Of a DNA stretch of 64,000 nucleotides, positions 43,391 through 52,119 are shown in pieces. This stretch comes from Mesorhizobium sp. M2E.F.Ca.ET.219.01.1.1 (lineage in GTDB: Bacteria > Pseudomonadota > Alphaproteobacteria > Rhizobiales > Rhizobiaceae). The notes under the pieces are model-generated. The model worked only from the letters and a program-made list of their open reading frames with translations. It had not been told where the DNA came from and ran no database searches. The position numbers and the translations under genes were made by a program. Within the stretch, counting starts at the first letter, position 1, and each line of letters starts with the position of its first letter. The DNA is taken from positions 434,001 to 498,000 of the forward strand of contig NZ_SADT02000005.1 in the NCBI RefSeq assembly GCF_004016445.2. Direction: 5' to 3'.

Positions 43391-44389
43391 TCACGCCGCC
43401 TCCGACATCGATTTGTGCACGTCGGCGAGAATCTCGTAGGAGCGGACGCGCGCCGCGTGGTCGAAGATCTGCGCCGTCACCATCAATTCGTCGGCGCCGG
43501 TGCTGCGGATGAAGGCATCGATGCCCTGGCGCACCGTTTCCGGCGAGCCGACGACGGCGCAGGACAGCGCCTGGGCAAGCATGGTTTTCGCCATCGGGTC
43601 GAGATCGCGGTCGTAATTCTCGACCGGCGGCGGCAACTGCCCCGGCCTGCCGCTGCGCAAATTGACGAAGGCCTGCTGCAGCGAGCTGAACAGCAGCTTC
43701 GCCTCGGCATCCGTCGGCGCGGCGGAGACATTGAGGCCGAGCATGACGTAGGGCTTGTCCAACTGCGCCGATGGCTGGAAGCGCGTGCGGTAGACCTCCA
43801 GCGCATGGTCGAGCTCGGCCGGCGCGAAATGCGAGGCGAAGGCGTAGGGCAGGCCAAGAAATGCTGCGAGCTGCGCGCCGTAGAGGCTGGAGCCGAGGAT
43901 CCAGACCGGCACGGTCTGGCCTTCGCCGGGCACGGCGCGGATGCGCTGGCCTTCCTCGGCCGGCTGGAAATAGCCCATCAGCTCGACCACGTCCTGCGGG
44001 AAATTGTCGGCAGACTCCAGATTGCGCCGCAGGGCGCGGGCGGTCAGCATGTCGGTGCCCGGCGCGCGGCCGAGGCCAAGGTCGATGCGGCCGGGAAAAA
44101 GCGCGGCCAGCGTGCCGAACTGCTCGGCGATCACCAGCGGCGCATGGTTGGGCAGCATGATGCCGCCGGCGCCGACGTGGATCGTCTTGGTGCCGCCGGC
44201 GACATGCGCGATCACGACGGATGTCGCGGCGCTTGCGATGCCCGGCATGTTGTGATGCTCGGCTAGCCAGTAGCGCTTGTAGCCCAGGCGCTCGGCATGG
44301 CGGGCAAGGTCGAGCGAATTGGCGAGCGACCGCGAGGCGGTGCTGCCTTGCGTGATCGGCGACAGGTCGAGAACCGAAAGGTCCGTCAT
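43391..44389 (-). CDS. LLM-class flavin-dependent oxidoreductase
   Basis: The 332-residue luciferase-like monooxygenase starts LSVLDLSPITQGST, with YWLAEHHNMPGIASAAT and VPVWILGSSLYGAQLAA, which mark the MsnO8/YhbW-like subgroup. It probably uses reduced FMN supplied in trans. It follows the arylamine N-acetyltransferase gene by 3 bp and is surely co-transcribed with it. Its substrate is unknown. Confidence 0.92.
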   Translation of the reverse strand: MTDLSVLDLSPITQGSTASRSLANSLDLARHAERLGYKRYWLAEHHNMPGIASAATSVVIAHVAGGTKTIHVGAGGIMLPNHAPLVIAEQFGTLAALFPGRIDLGLGRAPGTDMLTARALRRNLESADNFPQDVVELMGYFQPAEEGQRIRAVPGEGQTVPVWILGSSLYGAQLAAFLGLPYAFASHFAPAELDHALEVYRTRFQPSAQLDKPYVMLGLNVSAAPTDAEAKLLFSSLQQAFVNLRSGRPGQLPPPVENYDRDLDPMAKTMLAQALSCAVVGSPETVRQGIDAFIRSTGADELMVTAQIFDHAARVRSYEILADVHKSMSEAA

Positions 44390-44392
44390 TGG

Positions 44393-45214
44393 TCAGGTCT
44401 CCACGATGCGTTTTTCCCTGAGCCTCGCCTCGAAGGCGGCGCGGTCGGGAATGACGATGGCGAGCTGGTTCTCCAGCACGCCGGCGAACTCCGCGGCCGT
44501 CGCGATCTCGCGCTGCTCGCTGCGGCCGCCGGCATGATGCGTCGACAGCCGGTTGTTGCGCAGCGCATAGCGCCGGTCGGGCAGGGCCAGCGCGGCGACC
44601 AGCGTCGACAGGAAATGCGAGCTCGGATGCGTCGACAGGAAATGGCTGGCCACCCGGTAGTCGACCTCATAGGCCTGGCTCATGTCGAACCGATAGAGCG
44701 TGCGCCAATCGCCGCCAATGCTTGCTTGCAGGCGAAAATGGTCGTTGGTCTCGACAATGCGGAAGGCCTCATGCGGCGTTCGTTGCTCGAGCCCGGGTTC
44801 CAGCAGCAGCGGGGCCGTCAGCGTCAGGCCGCCGAAGCCGACATCGGCAATGTAGGTGCGGCCGCCAAGCTCGACGCGCAGCAGCATGTGGCTGCGCGCG
44901 GTAACAGTGTCTTCCGGCTGGCCCCACAGCACGCGTGCCGCCAGCCCGCTGACCGTGAAGCCCAGCGCGTCAAACGCATGCATCAGGATCAGATTGTGCT
45001 CGAAGCAATAGCCGCCGCGACCCTGGCCAAAAATCTTGTCCTGCAGCGAAGCGAGGTCGAGGCCGACGGAAACGCCCATCAAGGCATCGATGTTCTCGAA
45101 CGGGATCGCCCGCGGATGCGCGGCGTGCAGCGCCTTAAGCGTGGTCAGCGAAGCGTCGGCCGGTCCGCCGTAGCCGATGCGGGCAAAATAGCCATCGAGA
45201 TCGAAGTCGCTCAT
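44393..45214 (-). CDS. nat: Arylamine N-acetyltransferase
   Basis: The 273-residue enzyme transfers acetyl from acetyl-CoA to arylamines, hydrazines or hydroxylamines. The triad Cys70 (GRGGYCFEHN), His109 (ARSHMLLRV) and Asp124 (YIADVGFGG) sits at nearly canonical positions. The start MSDFDLDGYF at 45214 gives the family length; the frame extends upstream without coding character. Near residue 205 the segment HFLST occurs twice within 14 residues, from a short DNA duplication. The operon with an LLM oxidoreductase suggests aromatic detoxification. Confidence 0.94.
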   Translation of the reverse strand: MSDFDLDGYFARIGYGGPADASLTTLKALHAAHPRAIPFENIDALMGVSVGLDLASLQDKIFGQGRGGYCFEHNLILMHAFDALGFTVSGLAARVLWGQPEDTVTARSHMLLRVELGGRTYIADVGFGGLTLTAPLLLEPGLEQRTPHEAFRIVETNDHFRLQASIGGDWRTLYRFDMSQAYEVDYRVASHFLSTHPSSHFLSTLVAALALPDRRYALRNNRLSTHHAGGRSEQREIATAAEFAGVLENQLAIVIPDRAAFEARLREKRIVET

Positions 45215-45303
45215 TAAGGACAGGTCCGGCTTGACCGGTCCGATATAGGCACTGGCCGACGGTGCCGCAAACAATGGGCGAGGTTTGAGATTGGGCCAGC
45301 GTT

Positions 45304-46467
45304 TCAAGATTTGTGATTGTTCTCGGCGGACTCTTCCTCGATCGCCATGGACTGCTGCGCCGCCAGGAAATTGCCGAACGGGCTCAGGCTTTCGAAATGA
45401 TCGCAGAACACCTTGATGACAACCAGCAGCGGGACCGCCATCAGCGCGCCGACGAAGCCCCACAGCCAGGACCAGAAGGCGATGGCGATGAAGATCGCCA
45501 CCGCATTGATCTCGAGGCGCCGCCCGACCACCATCGGCGTCACGAACTGACCTTCGACGATGTCGCACAACAGCACGAAGGCCGGTGCGAGCAGCGCATA
45601 GGCGATCGTGTCGAAGCTGATCAGCGCGATGATGGCGACGAGCAGGATGGTCGTCAGCGCGCCGACATAGGGCAGGAAATTGAACAGGGCCGCCGTTGCG
45701 CCCCAAACGAGCGGGTTGGGCATGCCGAGCCCCCACAGGCCGAGCCCGATCACCGTGCCGAGACTCACATTGATGATGGAGACCGTAAGCAGGTAGTGCG
45801 AAATCTCGCGCTCGACGTCATAGACGACGCGCAGTGCCCGCTTCTTCTGGGTCATGCTGGCGAAGGACTGGATGATCTTCTCGTAGAACAGTGTGCCGGA
45901 GGCGAGCAGGAACAGCGACAAGACAAACACGATGGTGATCGCGGTGCCTGCTTCCAGGATGTTGCTGGCCGCGGTTGAGAGGATGCCGGAAGGCGCCACC
46001 GCGACCCGCTGCAGGCCGGGCTCCTGCGAGGTCTCGGTCAGCGCTTCCAGTTGATGCGCGAGGTCCATCATTCGTTCGAGCGGCCGCCTGAACGGCGCCA
46101 GCCGTTCCGTCAACTGCTGGCCGATCGAATAGGAGTTGTTGATGAGGTCGATAACCGGGCCGCTGAGCAGATAGCCGGCGGCGATGAAGATGAAGATCGA
46201 CAGCAGCACCAAAAGCGTCGCCGACACCACTTCAGGAATCCCGTGTTTCTTCAGGAAGCGCACGATCGGCGTCAGCGTCAGCGCCAGCAGGAAGGCAAGC
46301 ATCACCGGCATGAAGAAGGCCCGGGCGAAATAAAGCGCGGCGGCCGTCATCAGAATGAAAATCCCGATCACCAGCGACCGCATCAGGCGCATGTCCGCCC
46401 TGGCATCGGCACGCGGGTCAGGGCTTTCGACAGCGCTTGCGCCCGAAGCGATCTGTTCGGCTTTCAT
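45304..46467 (-). CDS. AI-2E family transporter (PerM-like)
   Basis: The 387-residue membrane protein has about eight hydrophobic segments. The long cytoplasmic/periplasmic region (about 100-190) lies between segments 3 and 4, and the conserved C-terminal block NPLVWGATAALFNFLPYVG is present. The family includes exporters and Na/H antiporters; autoinducer-2 transport is not implied. The start MKAEQIAS at 46467 has AAGGGAA upstream. The following nat gene is 89 bp away. Confidence 0.9.
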   Translation of the reverse strand: MKAEQIASGASAVESPDPRADARADMRLMRSLVIGIFILMTAAALYFARAFFMPVMLAFLLALTLTPIVRFLKKHGIPEVVSATLLVLLSIFIFIAAGYLLSGPVIDLINNSYSIGQQLTERLAPFRRPLERMMDLAHQLEALTETSQEPGLQRVAVAPSGILSTAASNILEAGTAITIVFVLSLFLLASGTLFYEKIIQSFASMTQKKRALRVVYDVEREISHYLLTVSIINVSLGTVIGLGLWGLGMPNPLVWGATAALFNFLPYVGALTTILLVAIIALISFDTIAYALLAPAFVLLCDIVEGQFVTPMVVGRRLEINAVAIFIAIAFWSWLWGFVGALMAVPLLVVIKVFCDHFESLSPFGNFLAAQQSMAIEEESAENNHKS

Positions 46468-46599
46468 CGGTTCCCTTGCAAGCCGCCAGCCGACAATGAA
46501 TGCATGGCGGCGGGCCTGCGCTCGAAACGCGGGAGTTCCCGGCAAGGTTCCAAGAGCCGGCTTTCCGCATCCGGGCGCCGGTTTAGAGCGGATCGCTCG

Positions 46600-47652
46600 T
46601 CAGGCAGCCGGCGCTGGCGCCGTCTTGGCCGTCTCCTTGCGCACGATCGGCGCCACCTTGGTGCCGTAGAGCTCGATCGCCTTCATGATCTTGGCGTGCG
46701 GCATGGTGCCGATCGCCATCTGCAGCAGGAAGCGGTCATTGTTGAAGATCCTGTGCTGGGCGACGATCTTTTCAGCCACCTGCTCGGGGTTACCGACGAA
46801 CAGCGCGCCGTTCGGGCCGCGGGACTGGTCGAAATGGGCGCGCGAGGTCGGGCCCCAGCCGCGCTCGCGGCCGATGCGGTTCATCACCTCGGCCTGCGGT
46901 CCGTAGAAATCGTCGGCGGCCTGTTCGGTCGTCTCGGCAATGAAGCCATGCACATTGATGCTGGTGGCGAGGCTGGCCGTATCGGTGCCGGCGCGCCGGG
47001 CCGCCTCGCGATAGATATCGAACAGCGGCGCGAAACGCGCCGGCTCGCCGCCGATGATGGCCAAGGCCAGCGGCAGGCCGAGCACGCCGGCGCGAGCGGC
47101 GGATTGCGGTGTGCCGCCAATGGCGATCCAGATCGGCAGCTTTTCTTGGAACGGACGCGGATAGACGCCTCGGCCGTTGATCGGCGCGCGCAGCTTGCCC
47201 TGCCACGTCACCTTCACCTGGTCGCGGATGGCGAGCAACAGGTCGAGCTTCTCGGCGAAAAGCTCATCATAGTCTTCCAAATTGTAGCCGAACAGCGGGA
47301 AGGATTCGATGAAGGAGCCGCGCCCGGCCATGATCTCGGCGCGGCCGTCGGACAGAAGGTCGAGCGTCGCGAATTGCTGGAAGACGCGCACCGGATCGTC
47401 AGAGGAGAGCACCGTGACCGCGCTGGTAAGGCGGATTTTCTTCGTGCGCTCGGCCGCCGCGGCAAGCGCCACGGCCGGCGCGGAGGCGGCATAGTCGGGG
47501 CGGTGATGCTCGCCGAGCCCGAACACATCGAGGCCGACCTGGTCGGCCAGCTCGATTTCCTCGATGAGGTTGCGCAGCCGCTCATGCGGACCGATGGCGC
47601 CGGGACCCGGCTCCGGGCTGACGTCGGCGAAAGTGTAGAGACCGAGTTCCAT
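46600..47652 (-). CDS. LLM-class flavin-dependent oxidoreductase (second)
   Basis: The 350-residue protein starts MELGLYTFADVSPEPG and has VFGLGEHHRPDYAASAPAV and the FATLDLLSDGRAEIMAGRG segment of the alkanal monooxygenase-like group. It differs clearly from the LLM protein at 43391, so this is not a recent duplication. It is probably monocistronic. The substrate is unknown. Confidence 0.92.
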   Translation of the reverse strand: MELGLYTFADVSPEPGPGAIGPHERLRNLIEEIELADQVGLDVFGLGEHHRPDYAASAPAVALAAAAERTKKIRLTSAVTVLSSDDPVRVFQQFATLDLLSDGRAEIMAGRGSFIESFPLFGYNLEDYDELFAEKLDLLLAIRDQVKVTWQGKLRAPINGRGVYPRPFQEKLPIWIAIGGTPQSAARAGVLGLPLALAIIGGEPARFAPLFDIYREAARRAGTDTASLATSINVHGFIAETTEQAADDFYGPQAEVMNRIGRERGWGPTSRAHFDQSRGPNGALFVGNPEQVAEKIVAQHRIFNNDRFLLQMAIGTMPHAKIMKAIELYGTKVAPIVRKETAKTAPAPAA

Positions 47653-47886
47653 CTGATTGCGTCCTGAACCTGTTCATGTAGCGTTTTTGCCTGCTGGCGC
47701 TCTAGGTAGCCGTATGCCTTGCCGCCCGCCAGAGCCCCGATCGGTGAACAGTGCATCGCGCATCGCCAAGCCGTATCCCTGCGGCAACAAGCCCGGTTTT
47801 TTCATGGCTGGCATACCGTTTTGACGCTTGAACTCGGCGCTTTCACGCGTATGTAAGCGTCGCGAATAGACTGCAGGGAAGTACAC

Positions 47887-48315
47887 TTGGCTATCTACAG
47901 GGAAAAAGACATTTTCGAGCGGCGCAATGCCGCGAACGAGGCAAAGAAGGCGCTGCTCGCGCGCTTCAAGGCAAAGCCGGCGGCGGATGATCCCGCTGTG
48001 CTGGCGCGCCAGGCCGAACGCAAGGCGATCCTCGAGGCCCGCGCCATCCGCGAAGCGGAGAAGGCAAGGCTGAAGCAGGAAAAGCTGGCTCGCGAAGCGG
48101 CCGAGAAGGCCGAACGCGAAGCCGCCGCCGAAGCGGCGCGTATCGCCGCCGAAGAGGCCGCTGCCGCCGAGGCCAAAATCCGCGAGGCCGAGGAAGCAGA
48201 GCGCATCGCGCTCGAGCTTGCCGACGAGGCCGCGCGCAAGGCCAAGCGTGACGCACGCTACGCCGCCCGCAAGGCACGCGTCGGCAGGACGCCTCCGGGC
48301 TTCTCCGCCCGCTAG
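47887..48315 (+). CDS. Ala/Glu/Lys-rich coiled-coil protein, DUF6481-like
   Basis: The 142-residue protein begins with a conserved-looking IYREKDIFERRNAANEAKKALLARF. A long uninterrupted helix rich in Ala, Glu, Arg and Lys (about 35-125) and a basic tail follow. The start is TTG at 47887, with AGGGA about 9 nt upstream; no ATG fits. The stop TAG is shared with the first bases of a family B repeat. Cytoplasmic; role unknown. Confidence 0.8.
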   Translation: MAIYREKDIFERRNAANEAKKALLARFKAKPAADDPAVLARQAERKAILEARAIREAEKARLKQEKLAREAAEKAEREAAAEAARIAAEEAAAAEAKIREAEEAERIALELADEAARKAKRDARYAARKARVGRTPPGFSAR

Positions 48316-48418
48316 AGCAATTCCAGGAAAAGTGCGTAGCGGTTTTCCGTCCGGAATTGCGCAAGAACCAAAAAGCTTAGAGCGGGTCGGCGATTCTGTG
48401 AATCGCTGAACCGCTCTG
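48314..48418. repeat. Intergenic repeat family B, copy 3
   Basis: It begins AGAGCAATTCCAGGAAAAG, overlapping the TAG of the coiled-coil gene, and ends GCTGAACCGCTCTGAG. It is the most diverged copy (GATTCTGTGAATCGC in place of GTTTCCGTGAAACGG), but the stem pairing is kept by paired changes. Confidence 0.85.
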
Positions 48419-48491
48419 AGTCCGGGTTTGATGAAAATGATTCAGGGTCGCCAAAAGCGGCTCTGAACGCGTTTGTGCGGTCGGGTCTAAT

Positions 48492-48806
48492 TTAGGCTAC
48501 CAGCTTCAGCCCGACGATGCCGCAGACGATCAGGCCGATGCAGGCCAGCCGGACGACTGTCGCAGGTTCGCCGAGCAGCCAGATGCCGAGCAGCGCCGTG
48601 CCGACGGTGCCGATGCCGGTCCATACGGCATAGGCCGTGCCGACAGGCAGCTCCTTCAGCGCCAGGCCGAGCAGGCCGAGGCTGACGATCATCGAGGCGA
48701 TGGTGAGAAGGGTCGGCAGCGGCCTGGAGAAGCCGTCGGTGTATTTGAGGCCGATCGCCCAGCCGATCTCGAACAGGCCGGCGAAGAAAAGAAAGATCCA
48801 GGACAT
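48492..48806 (-). CDS. gdx: Guanidinium exporter Gdx (SugE), SMR family
   Basis: The 104-residue small multidrug resistance protein has four membrane helices. Gly10, Glu13 and Trp16 in FFAGLFEIGWAIGLKYTDGF match the guanidinium-binding residues of Gdx proteins and distinguish it from EmrE-type drug pumps. It exchanges guanidinium for protons and works as an antiparallel dimer. The start MSWIFLFF at 48806 has GGAG about 10 nt upstream. A guanidine-II riboswitch lies 43 nt upstream of the ATG, confirming the substrate class. Confidence 0.95.
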   Translation of the reverse strand: MSWIFLFFAGLFEIGWAIGLKYTDGFSRPLPTLLTIASMIVSLGLLGLALKELPVGTAYAVWTGIGTVGTALLGIWLLGEPATVVRLACIGLIVCGIVGLKLVA

Positions 48807-48848
48807 CGAAAACGCTCCGTCATTCCAGCATCGCCTGAGATGCTTGGT

Positions 48849-48895
48849 GGCGGGTCGTCCCGGCCGGCTTTTCGGGGAAGCGAGGTCGTCCTCGC
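48849..48895 (-). promoter_or_regulatory. Guanidine-II (mini-ykkC) riboswitch
   Basis: On the minus strand two adjacent hairpins both carry the loop ACGA. P1 is GCGAGG-ACGA-CCTCGC (48895-48880). P2 is GGCCGGG-ACGA-CCCGCC (48865-48849), with one bulged C. A 14-nt linker joins them. This is the defining architecture of mini-ykkC: two short stems with ACGR loops that dimerise around guanidinium. It sits in the leader of the gdx gene. In this class ligand binding usually frees the ribosome site and turns expression on. Confidence 0.93.
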
Positions 48896-49001
48896 CCCTT
48901 GATATGGGAGTGCCCTGTCTCTCGATCAACAAAACACCGGCAGCATTGTCATGCCGCCGGTTCAGATTCTGCAGAGAGCCGGATCGACCGAATTCGGCCG
49001 C

Positions 49002-49127
49002 TTACTTTTCCTTGATGCGCATCGCCTTGACCGGCGGCGCCTTCGGAGCCGGGGCCGCGGCGGGCTTCTTGGCGTCCTTCTTCGGCTTGCGGGCTTCCTT
49101 GCCTGCCTTCATCGCGCCTTTTGCCAT
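49002..49127 (-). CDS. Small Lys/Ala/Pro-rich basic protein
   Basis: The 41-residue product starts MAKGAMKAGKEARKPKKD and is dominated by Lys, Ala and Pro, like the tail of histone H1-type or nucleoid proteins. GGAG stands 7 nt before the ATG at 49127, a good ribosome site that decides this start over the frame opening at 49226. It is probably nucleic-acid binding by charge, but the family is not recognised. Confidence 0.65.
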   Translation of the reverse strand: MAKGAMKAGKEARKPKKDAKKPAAAPAPKAPPVKAMRIKEK

Positions 49128-49360
49128 GATTCGCTCCTCCGATTGTGGACGCGCAAGTGAAACAAGAGAAATGCCGGACCGCAAGAGGCGGCGCCGCGCT
49201 TGCGAAGCCGTGCGGCCGGATGTCAACCGATTTTCCCTGCGCCGCGCTCCTTCGCGGAGCGCTTCAGCCGGCTTGAACCTCGGCCCGGCTGGCGCATTGT
49301 CTGTGGAGCTGTGGCGTGCGGCCCGCTAAGCTCGATGCATCGCAGAGAGGTCAAAGGCCA

Positions 49361-50320
49361 ATGGCAGGGCATGCCGGCTCGAAAAGGGTCATCTACGCCG
49401 CGCTCGCCGGCAACCTGGCGATCGCGGCGACCAAATTCGCGGCCGCGTTCTTCACCGGTTCGTCAGCCATGTTGTCGGAAGGCGTGCATTCGCTGGTCGA
49501 CACGGGTAACGGCACGCTGCTCCTCTACGGCATGCGTCGCGCCGCGCGGCCGCCCGACCGCACGCATCCGCTCGGCTATGGGCGCGAACTCTATTTCTGG
49601 AGTTTCATCGTCGCGCTTCTGGTGTTCGCGCTCGGTTCCGGCATTTCCTTCTATGAGGGCATCATCCACATCATGGCGCCCGAACCTGTCGTCAACGCCA
49701 GGGTCAATTACATCGTGCTTGGCCTGTCCTTCCTGTTCGAGGGCAGCTCCTGGCTGGTGGCGCTGAGGGAATTCCGCCAGCAGAAGGGCAAGCAGGGCTG
49801 GCTGCAGGCCGTGCAATCGAGCAAGGATCCGAGCGTCTACACCGTGTTGTTCGAGGACAGCGCCGCATTGCTCGGCCTTGTCGTTGCCTTTACAGGCATC
49901 CTATCTGCGCAACTTCTGGAAATGCCCGAGCTGGACGGTGTCGGCTCGATCGGCATCGCCATCATCCTCGACGCCACGGCGATTTTCCTGGCGCGCGAGA
50001 GCAAGGGCCTGCTGCTGGGCGAACCTGCGTCGCCTGAGGTTCAGCGCAAGGTTTTGGCGATCGCCCAGCAGGATCCGGCCGTGCAGCGCGCGAACGGCAT
50101 TCTGAGCGTCCATATCGGACCGGAAGAGATCGTCGCGGGGTTGAGCATCGAATTCGAGGATCACCTCATCGCGCCCGAGATCGAAGCCTGCGTCGAGCGC
50201 CTGGAAGCAAGACTGAAAAAGGAAATGCCGCAAATCTCCAGGCTCTTCGTCAAGCCGCAAACCACTGGCACATGGGAGCAGCGGCGCAAGGCTATCGCCG
50301 GGGCCTCGGAGGAGAATTAG
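49361..50320 (+). CDS. Cation diffusion facilitator-family transporter
   Basis: The 319-residue protein has about five to six membrane segments and a cytoplasmic ferredoxin-like C-terminal domain (about 215-300). The first metal-site motif is HSLVD (43-47); the second, FEDSAALLG, carries Glu-Asp instead of the usual His-Asp pair, so metal selectivity may differ from zinc exporters. It starts MAGHAGSKRV at 49361. The GFA-protein gene follows 36 bp downstream. Confidence 0.9.
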   Translation: MAGHAGSKRVIYAALAGNLAIAATKFAAAFFTGSSAMLSEGVHSLVDTGNGTLLLYGMRRAARPPDRTHPLGYGRELYFWSFIVALLVFALGSGISFYEGIIHIMAPEPVVNARVNYIVLGLSFLFEGSSWLVALREFRQQKGKQGWLQAVQSSKDPSVYTVLFEDSAALLGLVVAFTGILSAQLLEMPELDGVGSIGIAIILDATAIFLARESKGLLLGEPASPEVQRKVLAIAQQDPAVQRANGILSVHIGPEEIVAGLSIEFEDHLIAPEIEACVERLEARLKKEMPQISRLFVKPQTTGTWEQRRKAIAGASEEN

Positions 50321-50356
50321 GGTCAACACAACAGCGAACTTTTGAGGAGAATGCTG

Positions 50357-50761
50357 ATGAAAATTGACGGTGGCTGCCATTGTGGCGCGATCACCTATGA
50401 GGCGGAGGTCGATCCGGAAAAGACCTCGATCTGCCACTGTACCGACTGCCAGCAGCTGACCGGGACGGCTTTTCGCGTCACCGTGCCGGCGTCGGAAAGC
50501 GACTACAGGGTCACTCGGGGCGCGCCGAAAGTCTATATCAAGACTGGATCGAGCGGCGCCAAACGGGCGCAAGGTTTCTGCGGCGATTGCGGCTCGCACC
50601 TCTATGCAACCTCGGTCGGCGACGGACCCAAAATCTATGGCATCAGGGTCGGCACAGCGCGCCAGCGGGAGGACCTTGTTCCGAGAAGACAGGTCTGGCA
50701 CCGCTCGGCGTTGCACTGGCTGCCGGAATTCGAAGGCATGACGACTCTCGAGGAGCAGTAG
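50357..50761 (+). CDS. GFA-family zinc protein
   Basis: The 134-residue protein has the Cys ligands of the GFA/CENP-V fold: Cys7 and Cys9 (GGCHCG), Cys26, Cys28 and Cys31 (CHCTDC), Cys75 and Cys78 (FCGDCGS). The family includes a formaldehyde-glutathione enzyme, but most members have unknown substrates. GAGGAGA lies 6 nt before the ATG at 50357, favouring it over 50351. The stop is 1 bp from the convergent rmuC stop. Confidence 0.92.
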   Translation: MKIDGGCHCGAITYEAEVDPEKTSICHCTDCQQLTGTAFRVTVPASESDYRVTRGAPKVYIKTGSSGAKRAQGFCGDCGSHLYATSVGDGPKIYGIRVGTARQREDLVPRRQVWHRSALHWLPEFEGMTTLEEQ

Positions 50762-50762
50762 G

Positions 50763-52016
50763 CTACTCATCGCCCTCGACGACCCGCAGCCTGAGCTGTC
50801 CCGTCTTTGAATCGGCCACCCGCGCGCCGGCTTCCGCCTTAGCGGGACCGCCGCGCGGCGTCTCGGTCTCGCCCTCGGCGAACTCCAGCGCCTCGATCTT
50901 CTGGCCGCGCTTGGTGACCTTCGACGTCGAGACCAGAATGTCGTCGATGTCCTTGGCCGCCTGGCCGAAATGCGTCTGCAACCGGCGCACCCGCTCGTCG
51001 ACCCTGGCCACATCCTCCATCAGCCGGATGACCTCGCCCTGGATCAAATGCGCCTGCTCGCGCATGCGGGCGTCCTTGAGGATCGCCTGGATCACCTGGA
51101 TCGACAGCATCAGCAGCGACGGCGAGACGATGACGACGCGGGCGCGGTGCGCCTTCTGCACCACCGCTTCGAAATTCTCGTGGATTTCCGCGAACACCGA
51201 TTCCGAGGGCACGAACATGAAGGCGGTGTCCTGCGTCTCGCCCTGGATCAGGTATTTTTCGGCGATATCGCGGATATGCACCTCGATGTCGCGCCGAAAA
51301 GCCTGCGCCGCCACCTTCTGCATGTCGGCGCCTTCGGCGGCGCGGATGGCGTTCCAGGCTTCCAGTGGGAATTTCGCGTCGATGGCGAGCATCGGCGCGC
51401 CGTTCGGCATCCGCACCAGGCAGTCGGGCCGGCTGCCATTGCTGAGGCTGGCCTGGAATTCATAGGCGCCGTGCGGCAGCCCGTCGGCAACGATCGCTTC
51501 CATCCGCGACTGGCCGAAGGCGCCGCGCGTCTGCTTGTTGGAGAGGATCGCCTGCAGCTGCACGACCTGACCGGCCAGGGACTGGATGTTGCCTTGCGCG
51601 GTGTCGATCACCGCCAGCCGCTCCTGCAGCTTGGCCAGGCTTTCATGCGTCGACTTGGTCTGCTCGGCCATGGTCTGGCCGATGCGGCCGGTCATGGCGT
51701 CGAGTCGCTGCCCGAGCGATTGCGTGAGCTCCGCCTGCCTGGCGCCGAACACGTCGGCGATCGCGCCCATGCGCCCCTGCATCTCGGCCTGCGCCTGCAT
51801 GATGTCGGCCATCCGCGCCTCGGCGTCGCGGGCATGGTCGGCCGCTTCCGCCGCGGCAACCGCGCGCGCCTTGGCCGCGCGCCACAGGGCGATGACGAGC
51901 GCGGCGAACAGCACGACGAACAGGACGGCGACGATACCAACCGCCTGGCCGAGCGTGATCGTGGTGGCGCCGAGCCGCGCGACCGGTTGCGAAAGGATGG
52001 AGGTCATGTCGTTCAT
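50763..52016 (-). CDS. rmuC: DNA recombination protein RmuC
   Basis: The 417-residue protein has one N-terminal membrane segment (about 28-48), a long coiled coil (about 50-150) and the RmuC nuclease-like domain with DCLVRMPNGAPMLAIDAKFPLE, which carries the PD-(D/E)XK-style acidic residues. RmuC limits inversions and DNA rearrangements in E. coli. The start MNDMTSIL at 52016 is likely; 52049 is also possible, and neither has a strong ribosome site. Confidence 0.92.
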   Translation of the reverse strand: MNDMTSILSQPVARLGATTITLGQAVGIVAVLFVVLFAALVIALWRAAKARAVAAAEAADHARDAEARMADIMQAQAEMQGRMGAIADVFGARQAELTQSLGQRLDAMTGRIGQTMAEQTKSTHESLAKLQERLAVIDTAQGNIQSLAGQVVQLQAILSNKQTRGAFGQSRMEAIVADGLPHGAYEFQASLSNGSRPDCLVRMPNGAPMLAIDAKFPLEAWNAIRAAEGADMQKVAAQAFRRDIEVHIRDIAEKYLIQGETQDTAFMFVPSESVFAEIHENFEAVVQKAHRARVVIVSPSLLMLSIQVIQAILKDARMREQAHLIQGEVIRLMEDVARVDERVRRLQTHFGQAAKDIDDILVSTSKVTKRGQKIEALEFAEGETETPRGGPAKAEAGARVADSKTGQLRLRVVEGDE

Positions 52017-52119
52017 GGACGCAGCATAACCGATTCGCATCGCCGGCACAGATCAAAACGTGAACAGGGAAAAGCTGCCCCCGTTGACGCCTCGAAAGCG
52101 AAGTCTTAGGTGAGACGCC

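Noticed and set aside
44590..44660. Internal duplication HFLST...HFLST in the arylamine N-acetyltransferase as a damaging mutation
   Set aside because: A THPSSHF-like segment is common in this family, and the frame stays intact, so it is at most a mild variant.
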